From NCBI GenBank assembly GCA_048267245.1, contig JBLWXV010000001.1, positions 1,860,001 through 1,924,000 on the forward strand: a stretch of DNA of 64,000 nucleotides. The letters are read 5' to 3'. Both the position numbers and the translations under genes were made by a program. Below are positions 59,426-64,000 of this stretch, piece after piece. Positions within the stretch are counted from its first letter, which is position 1. Each line of letters opens with the position of its first letter. This stretch comes from JBLWXV01 sp048267245. GTDB taxonomy: Bacteria > Bdellovibrionota > Bacteriovoracia > Bacteriovoracales > Bacteriovoracaceae. The notes beneath the pieces were generated by a model. It saw only the letters and a list, made by a program, of their open reading frames with translations. It made no database searches and was not told where the DNA came from.

Positions 59426-59791
59426 ATGGACGCACTTATCATTGAAGACGATAAAGAAATTCGTGAAGACTTCGCTGAGATTCTAAACGAAACGGGCCTC
59501 TTTAGAAGAGTTGTTCAGGCCGAAGACGGGGCGGTTGCCGCTCAAAAAATTCATAATCAAATGTTTGCTCTCATTCTTCTCGATATTAATCTTCCCAAAA
59601 AAGATGGCGTGAGCCTGCTTGCGGATATAAAAAATTCAAGTCAGATGCTCGACCGAGTTTTAATTATCTCTGGTCACCTCAATACCGATGTTCTCAAAGA
59701 AGCACTCAAATTTGGCGTCAAAAATTATCTGGTAAAGCCCTTTGATCCTGCTGTGTTGCGCGAGAAGATTGAATCCCTTGTTAAAAAATAA
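59426..59791 (+). CDS. Single-domain response regulator (CheY-like)
   Basis: This 121-residue receiver domain has the acidic pair Glu-Asp-Asp (IIEDDKE), the phospho-acceptor Asp in LILLDINLPKKDG, a Ser in LIISGHL where Thr or Ser is usual, and Lys in NYLVKPFDP. It has no output domain, so it must act by protein contact. AGGG lies seven bases before the ATG. No kinase is adjacent; the orphan kinase at 33505 is a possible partner in trans, with no evidence beyond shared presence. Confidence 0.9.
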   Translation: MDALIIEDDKEIREDFAEILNETGLFRRVVQAEDGAVAAQKIHNQMFALILLDINLPKKDGVSLLADIKNSSQMLDRVLIISGHLNTDVLKEALKFGVKNYLVKPFDPAVLREKIESLVKK

Positions 59792-59806
59792 TTTTACTTG
59801 CCCTTG

Positions 59807-59824
59807 ACGGCACTCATCTTGCTC
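59807..59824 (+). promoter_or_regulatory. Sigma-54-like promoter of the ClpB-like gene
   Basis: ACGGCACTCATCTTGCTC has GG at 59809-59810, ten bases, then GC at 59821-59822, with TTGCT as -12 box. The GGCACTCATCTTG core is identical to the element at 16724. TTGACG here could also act as a -35 box, but no -10 box fits it. Confidence 0.55.
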
Positions 59825-59875
59825 CCATCTTATTCTTAGAAAGCATGACCACAATGGTCGCAACTAAGGATGGAT

Positions 59876-62263
59876 ATGATGAACAAGTTTGATCAAGTTG
59901 TCTCGGGCGCCCTTGAAATCGCTCAGAGTAAGGCACTAGAACTCGCTCATACTGAACTCACTCAGTACCACTTATTCTGGGGTCTCATCTCTAATCCGAC
60001 TTCATACGCATCGAAGGCATTTAAAAAGTATAAGAACCTAGTTAAGGATAAATTGGGCACGCTACCAGTGGCCTCTAAAGCCCCTGCTATAGACCAAATA
60101 AGACCCAACACTAAACTCAGTGAATGGCTCACCCTGGCTTCTTCTGAGGCGCTTCAAAATGGAAAGAGCGAAGTTAGTGAGCGCGAACTTTTAAAGGTCT
60201 CCCCTAAAATTTTAAGTGACCTAGATCTCGACTTCAGCTCCCTCTCTGAGGAAGCTCCCGAAGAAGTTGAGGTTCCTAGTTTTATCACGAATCTCAATGA
60301 ACTTGCTGAGAATGGAAAACTTGATCCGGTGATCGGACGCGGTCGAGAAATTCGCGCGGTCATGGAGATTCTAGGTCGACGCTCAAAGAATAACCCTGTG
60401 TTAGTGGGGCCTGCTGGAGTAGGTAAGACTGCCATCGTTGAAGGGCTTGCTGAGGCCATCGTCAAGGGCAGTGTGCCTGATGTGCTTCAAGGAAAAACGG
60501 TCTACTCTCTTGAGATGGGCTCACTCATGGCCGGGACAAAGTATCGTGGCGATTTCGAGGAGCGACTACAAAACTTGCTCAAATTTATTAAATCAAAAGA
60601 GGGCGAAGCGATTCTCTTTATTGATGAGATCCACCAGCTCGTGGGGGCGGGAAAAACTGATGGCGCCATGGACGCAGCTAACCTTCTAAAGCCAGCACTT
60701 GCTCGCGGAGAGCTTCACTGTATTGGTGCTACCACCCCAGAAGAGTATCAAAAGTATATTCTTGGTGATGGAGCACTCGATCGCCGCTTTAGATCGGTGC
60801 CTGTTAATGAACCAAGTACCGGAGATGCAGTTGAAATTCTCATGGGTGTGCGAGAAAAACTCGAGGCCCACCACGGTATTAAGATCACTGATGAGGCCGT
60901 CCTCGCTGCGGTGAAATTATCGGATCAGTATATTACCGATAAGCACTTGCCCGATAAGGCAATTGATCTCGTCGACGAGGCTTCAAGTGCGCTAAAACTC
61001 GCCGCAGAAGCGATGCCAGCAAAGCTTGTGGAGCTCGAAGCCGATATTCGCGCTAAGAAGATTTACCTTCAGGTGGAATCCCACAAAGATGAAAAGCTGG
61101 TAAAAGAAATCGAGGGCCTGGAAGAAAAGTTTAAAGTTGAAAAAGAAAAGTTTGACCGCGATGTGCTCGCTCTCAAAGAGGCGCAGAACTTAAAGAACCA
61201 ACGCGATAAACTCAAGTTTGAACTCGAAAGTGCTGAGCGCGCTGGCGACTTTGAAGCCGCTGGTCGCATTAAGTACGGAGAGTTGCCAGGATTAGAAGCT
61301 CAAATTGAGTCGCTTGGACACAACTTCACGCTTACCAAAGAGAGTGTCGCCGCTGTTATTGCCCGTCAGACGGGAATTCCTGCGGAGAAAATTTTAAAAT
61401 CTAAGCAGGATCAAATCCTAGGGCTTGAAGGCTATCTCACGAAGAGAGTCTTTGGTCAAAAAGAGGCGCTTCATGAGATTGCTGAAACTCTTGTTGCTGC
61501 CCACGCTGGACTCACCGATGAGACTAGACCCTTGGGATCTTTTTTACTCAGAGGTCCTAGTGGTGTAGGGAAAACTGAAACGGCCAAGAGTCTCTGCCAA
61601 TTTCTCTTTGATACCGAGAAAAACCTCGTTCGCCTCGATATGAGTGAGTACTCTGAGAAGCACTCGGTTGCCAAACTCATTGGTGCTCCTGCCGGATATG
61701 TGGGTTACGACGAAGGTGGTGTGTTAACGGAGGCCATTAGAAGACAGCCCTATTCAGTCATTCTCTTTGATGAAATTGAAAAAGCGCACCCAGACTTTGC
61801 AGATATCCTCTTGCAAATCCTCGATGACGGCAGACTCACAGATAATAAAGGGCGCACGATAAACTTTAAAAACACGATTATCATGCTTACCACCAATTCG
61901 CGCGATCTCGAGCACGACTTTAAGCCAGAGGTACTCGGGCGTATTGATGGGATTTTAAACTATCACGAGCTTGATAAGAGTGTGATGAAGTCACTGATTG
62001 ATAAGCAAGTTGATCTACTTAAAGAGCGACTTGCCTCTCGCCAAGTTGATATCGAACTTGGAAGTGATCTCTACGACAAGCTCGCAGACCTTGGTTATGA
62101 TGAGCGCTACGGGGCAAGACCTTTGCAATCAGTTTTTAACCGCATGATTGTGAGACCCCTCTCTCACTACATTTTGAGTGAGACTGATGATTCTCCTCGC
62201 AAGCTAAGAGCGAAACTTGTCGCCAAGGGAGATCACTCTGAAGTTGAGTTTGAGTTAAGATAA
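59876..62263 (+). CDS. ClpB-like Hsp100 AAA+ chaperone with short middle domain
   Basis: This 795-residue Hsp100 protein has a degenerate N-domain (about 1-130) and AAA1 with GPAGVGKTAIVEG, ILFIDEIHQLVGAG and a DGALDRRFR arginine finger. A coiled-coil middle domain of about 70 residues (about 390-465) is shorter than the roughly 125 of ClpB. AAA2 has LRGPSGVGKTETAKSL and VILFDEIEKAHPD. The loop with the [LIV]GF/L ClpP-binding tripeptide of ClpA/ClpC is absent, so it should refold or disaggregate rather than feed ClpP. The start is taken at 59876, five bases after AAGGA. A sigma-54-like site suggests stress control. Confidence 0.9.
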   Translation: MMNKFDQVVSGALEIAQSKALELAHTELTQYHLFWGLISNPTSYASKAFKKYKNLVKDKLGTLPVASKAPAIDQIRPNTKLSEWLTLASSEALQNGKSEVSERELLKVSPKILSDLDLDFSSLSEEAPEEVEVPSFITNLNELAENGKLDPVIGRGREIRAVMEILGRRSKNNPVLVGPAGVGKTAIVEGLAEAIVKGSVPDVLQGKTVYSLEMGSLMAGTKYRGDFEERLQNLLKFIKSKEGEAILFIDEIHQLVGAGKTDGAMDAANLLKPALARGELHCIGATTPEEYQKYILGDGALDRRFRSVPVNEPSTGDAVEILMGVREKLEAHHGIKITDEAVLAAVKLSDQYITDKHLPDKAIDLVDEASSALKLAAEAMPAKLVELEADIRAKKIYLQVESHKDEKLVKEIEGLEEKFKVEKEKFDRDVLALKEAQNLKNQRDKLKFELESAERAGDFEAAGRIKYGELPGLEAQIESLGHNFTLTKESVAAVIARQTGIPAEKILKSKQDQILGLEGYLTKRVFGQKEALHEIAETLVAAHAGLTDETRPLGSFLLRGPSGVGKTETAKSLCQFLFDTEKNLVRLDMSEYSEKHSVAKLIGAPAGYVGYDEGGVLTEAIRRQPYSVILFDEIEKAHPDFADILLQILDDGRLTDNKGRTINFKNTIIMLTTNSRDLEHDFKPEVLGRIDGILNYHELDKSVMKSLIDKQVDLLKERLASRQVDIELGSDLYDKLADLGYDERYGARPLQSVFNRMIVRPLSHYILSETDDSPRKLRAKLVAKGDHSEVEFELR

Positions 62264-62273
62264 ATCTAGGGCC

Positions 62274-62291
62274 GGCCCACTTCGGTGGGCC
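62274..62291. terminator. UUCG-loop hairpin between convergent genes
   Basis: GGCCCAC, loop TTCG, GTGGGCC. The UUCG-type tetraloop makes a stable hairpin. It lies 10 bases after the ClpB-like stop and 8 bases from the LRR gene end, followed by ATTTCT on the plus strand. Confidence 0.65.
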
Positions 62292-62298
62292 ATTTCTA

Positions 62299-62793
62299 TC
62301 AAATTAAAATGCCAAATTTTTGAAAGACTTGCTGCTTTGAATCTTCACTGAGTGGATTCTCATCAAGGCTTAGGTGCAAGAGCGATGGGATCTCTAGGAG
62401 TCCTATAGGTAAATCCACGATCTCATTGGAGTCAGCGACAAAACGCTGTAGAGTTGTCGCCCAGCTCTGAGGGAGTTTTGAAATATTATTGGAGCTAATA
62501 TCTAAAACCTTTAGGGCGGGGAAATTCGTAATCCACTCGGGGATATCTATTAAATGGTTTTGGCTTAGAACGAGGGTGTGAAGTTTTGGCGCCAGGAAGT
62601 TAATATTTGCCGGAAGTTCCACTAGACCTACGTTCTTTAGTCTAAGTACTTCGAGTGTGGGGATAGAGAACCATCTCTCATCTAGAGACTCTAAATTTCC
62701 ACCAAAGACTTCAAGGTGAGTGAAACCTTCAAAGAGAATTTCACTTGGAAGTGAACTTTGATTTTTACTAAGTTTAAGAGTTTTTGCTTTCAC
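62299..62793 (-). CDS. Leucine-rich repeat protein
   Basis: This 164-residue protein is made of about five or six leucine-rich repeats of about 23 residues with the LxxLxLxxNxLxxLP pattern: LRLKNVGLVELP, LVLSQNHLIDIP, LDISSNNISKLP, FVADSNEIVDLP, LSLDENPL. There is no signal peptide, so it is probably a cytoplasmic binding protein. It lies downstream of panD on the same strand, 30 bases away, so the two may be cotranscribed. Its partner is unknown. Confidence 0.85.
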   Translation of the reverse strand: MKAKTLKLSKNQSSLPSEILFEGFTHLEVFGGNLESLDERWFSIPTLEVLRLKNVGLVELPANINFLAPKLHTLVLSQNHLIDIPEWITNFPALKVLDISSNNISKLPQSWATTLQRFVADSNEIVDLPIGLLEIPSLLHLSLDENPLSEDSKQQVFQKFGILI

Positions 62794-62823
62794 TCCTAAG
62801 AGTTTAGCATGGCCTTGGAAATG

Positions 62824-63168
62824 TTAAAGATAGCGCTCAAAACGATTGTTTTGATCAACCAAAATACACTTGGGCTCAATGGCGCGGTCGCTAAAAGCAA
62901 AGGAGATGATAATGACTTCCTCGCCCTTTTTAATGAGGTGGGCCGCGGCACCGTTGATGCAAATTTCGCCAGAGTGTCGCTTGCCTTTAATCACATATGT
63001 TTCAAGACGAGCACCGCTAGTGTTGCTCACGATTAAAACTTTCTGGCCTGGCCACAGGTCGATTTTGTCGAGAAGTTCTGGATCAATAGTCACCGAGCCG
63101 ACGTAGTCGACATTGGCCTCGGTTACGATGGCCTTGTGAATTTTGCTGTGAAGAAGTTCTCTCATCAT
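62824..63168 (-). CDS. panD: Aspartate 1-decarboxylase
   Basis: This protein of about 114 residues makes beta-alanine for pantothenate from aspartate. The proenzyme cleaves itself at Gly-Ser to form a pyruvoyl group; the site is NVDYVGSVTID. Lys in HSKIHKA, Tyr in ETYVIKGKR and the NGAAAHLI loop match the active site. The family start (MMRELLHSKIH) favours ATG 63168 or 63165, with AAAGG 14 bases away. ATG 63198, seven bases after GGGGG, would add 10 residues. No other pan gene is present. Confidence 0.92.
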   Translation of the reverse strand: MMRELLHSKIHKAIVTEANVDYVGSVTIDPELLDKIDLWPGQKVLIVSNTSGARLETYVIKGKRHSGEICINGAAAHLIKKGEEVIIISFAFSDRAIEPKCILVDQNNRFERYL

Positions 63169-63344
63169 GAGTGCTTTATAACCTTTCAGAAGACCCATTC
63201 GCAAGCCCCCTGAAAGGAATTTGGCCACTCAAGTGCTTGATTTTCAATCTAATTTTTTGAGTTTTAGGACTCCTGTCCAAAATTATCCTGTAAGTATTTT
63301 AGGTTCTAGCGCCTTGGGCCGCTGACATCTGGTATAGGGTGGGC

Positions 63345-64000
63345 ATGTCTAAAATAGCCTTAGTTCTACTCATTGCTGTGAGCTTCATGTCCCAAGGGCG
63401 TGCCGAGTTTTCATTCTCTACGATTACTTCTGATGAAGTGACGAGCTCAGAGATTAATGAGACTTCCTTTGGTCTTATTGCTTCGCGGGTCTTTGCGCTC
63501 TATCTTCCAAAGTTTAGCGCCAATAATCTAGAAGTCTCAATTGGTCTTGATTGGGAAAAGCCTTGGATGAGTGCTTATGTGGCCGATCTTGGAGGGCCTC
63601 GCTTTAGTATCAATTTTTGGGGTGGGATTGCTCGCGTGCCTGGAATGAACGAAGAGGCCTGGGCGTTGATTGCTTGTCATGAAACCGGCCATCTCTTAGG
63701 CGGTGAACCCTACAGTCGACTTGACTGGAATCCTTGGTCAAGTGCAGAGGGGCAGTGTGATTACTTTGCGGCCAGTGAGTGTCTTAAAAATTATCGACGT
63801 GCCTTTCAATTAGAAAGTGAAGTTAATCCAGAGTGCGTAGCGAGTTTTGATGATGCACAAGCCCAGAGGGATTGCTCCTTTACAATGAAGGCGGCCCAGG
63901 GCTTTGCCAAAATGCTTGAATTTCTCTCCCAGTACCGCGAGAGCTATAGTATTGAGACGCCTGATCAATCTACTGTGACGCAAATTATCTTTAATTCCTA
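63345..64000 (+). CDS. Exported HExxH metallopeptidase-like protein, C-terminus cut off
   Basis: A frame opens at ATG 63345 and is still open at the window end (218 residues seen). It begins with a signal peptide (cleavage near GRA-E). ALIACHETGHLLGGEP contains HExxH with a following Gly-Gly, as in metzincin-like zinc peptidases, although the third ligand is not identified. Cysteine pairs (QCDYFAASEC, then two more) suggest disulfides. GGTGGGC before the ATG is a weak ribosome binding site. An exported protease would suit the other secreted hydrolases here. Confidence 0.65.
   Translation, partial: MSKIALVLLIAVSFMSQGRAEFSFSTITSDEVTSSEINETSFGLIASRVFALYLPKFSANNLEVSIGLDWEKPWMSAYVADLGGPRFSINFWGGIARVPGMNEEAWALIACHETGHLLGGEPYSRLDWNPWSSAEGQCDYFAASECLKNYRRAFQLESEVNPECVASFDDAQAQRDCSFTMKAAQGFAKMLEFLSQYRESYSIETPDQSTVTQIIFNS

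Noticed and set aside
1..64000. tRNA, rRNA, CRISPR arrays, insertion sequences, prophage genes
   Set aside because: I looked for CCA-ended cloverleafs, regularly spaced direct repeats, transposase and phage proteins and saw none; a tRNAscan or IS search could still find something I missed.

Overview
The window looks like chromosomal DNA of a Gram-negative bacterium with about mid-40s percent GC. The best guess is Bdellovibrionota, class Bacteriovoracia (Bacteriovorax, Peredibacter or Halobacteriovorax relatives). The reasons are the density of exported proteins (many with short Cys-rich or Lys-starting signal peptides), several secreted trypsin-like proteases, many peptidoglycan enzymes, a TIGR03545/TIGR03546-type gene pair and orphan two-component and c-di-GMP proteins. 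No rRNA, tRNA, CRISPR array, insertion sequence or prophage gene was seen. The taxonomic guess is inference, not a search result. Genes lie on both strands, many are convergent with overlapping ends, and no gene-free stretch exceeds 300 bases.

Layout. 1-6 kb: exported and outer membrane proteins, a tonB gene behind a palindromic operator candidate, and a two-gene operon of a membrane AAA+ type NTPase and an MscS channel. 6-10.4 kb: an RND pump and TolC-like protein without an adaptor. 10.5-14.2 kb: an ACMSD-type decarboxylase, a QueD-family enzyme, and a secreted His/Cys protein with a lipoprotein. 14.3-17.5 kb: a stress block (CsbD, aldehyde dehydrogenase, DUF2383 four-helix protein) in which each transcription unit starts with a sigma-54-like -24/-12 element. 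The ClpB-like gene at 59.9 kb carries the same kind of element. 18.4-31.7 kb: a peptidoglycan block with an MepA-type endopeptidase, a long MurQ/GKRP-like SIS protein, a 3D-domain protein, a ROK kinase, two YkuD L,D-transpeptidases and two lysozyme-fold candidates. 31.8-41.3 kb: a YciO-type protein, an orphan histidine kinase, the TIGR03545/46 pair, an HD-GYP-like protein and a PilZ-FliG_C fusion. 41.3-50.3 kb: secreted S1 proteases, Apt, a second aldehyde dehydrogenase and a 1322-residue exported protein with an apparently dead trypsin-like domain followed by regularly spaced cysteine pairs. 50.3-59.3 kb: a membrane-anchored YceI protein, thiolase, a PilZ protein, SufE-HemB, another S1 protease, an ETHE1-like sulfur dioxygenase, a thioredoxin-like ferredoxin and a conserved family of unknown function. 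59.4-64 kb: a CheY-like regulator, the ClpB-like chaperone, an LRR protein, PanD and a partial HExxH protein.

How the parts may work together. The peptidoglycan block could supply cutting, cross-link editing and sugar salvage of the organism's own wall, or of a prey wall if it is a predator. The sigma-54-like sites suggest one protective regulon. HD-GYP-like, PilZ and PilZ-FliG proteins suggest c-di-GMP control of motility. Several genes have a -10 box 6-8 bases before ATG and no Shine-Dalgarno sequence, which suggests leaderless mRNAs. A perfect or nearly perfect 49-51 base palindrome occurs twice, 52 kb apart, and looks like a dispersed repeat.
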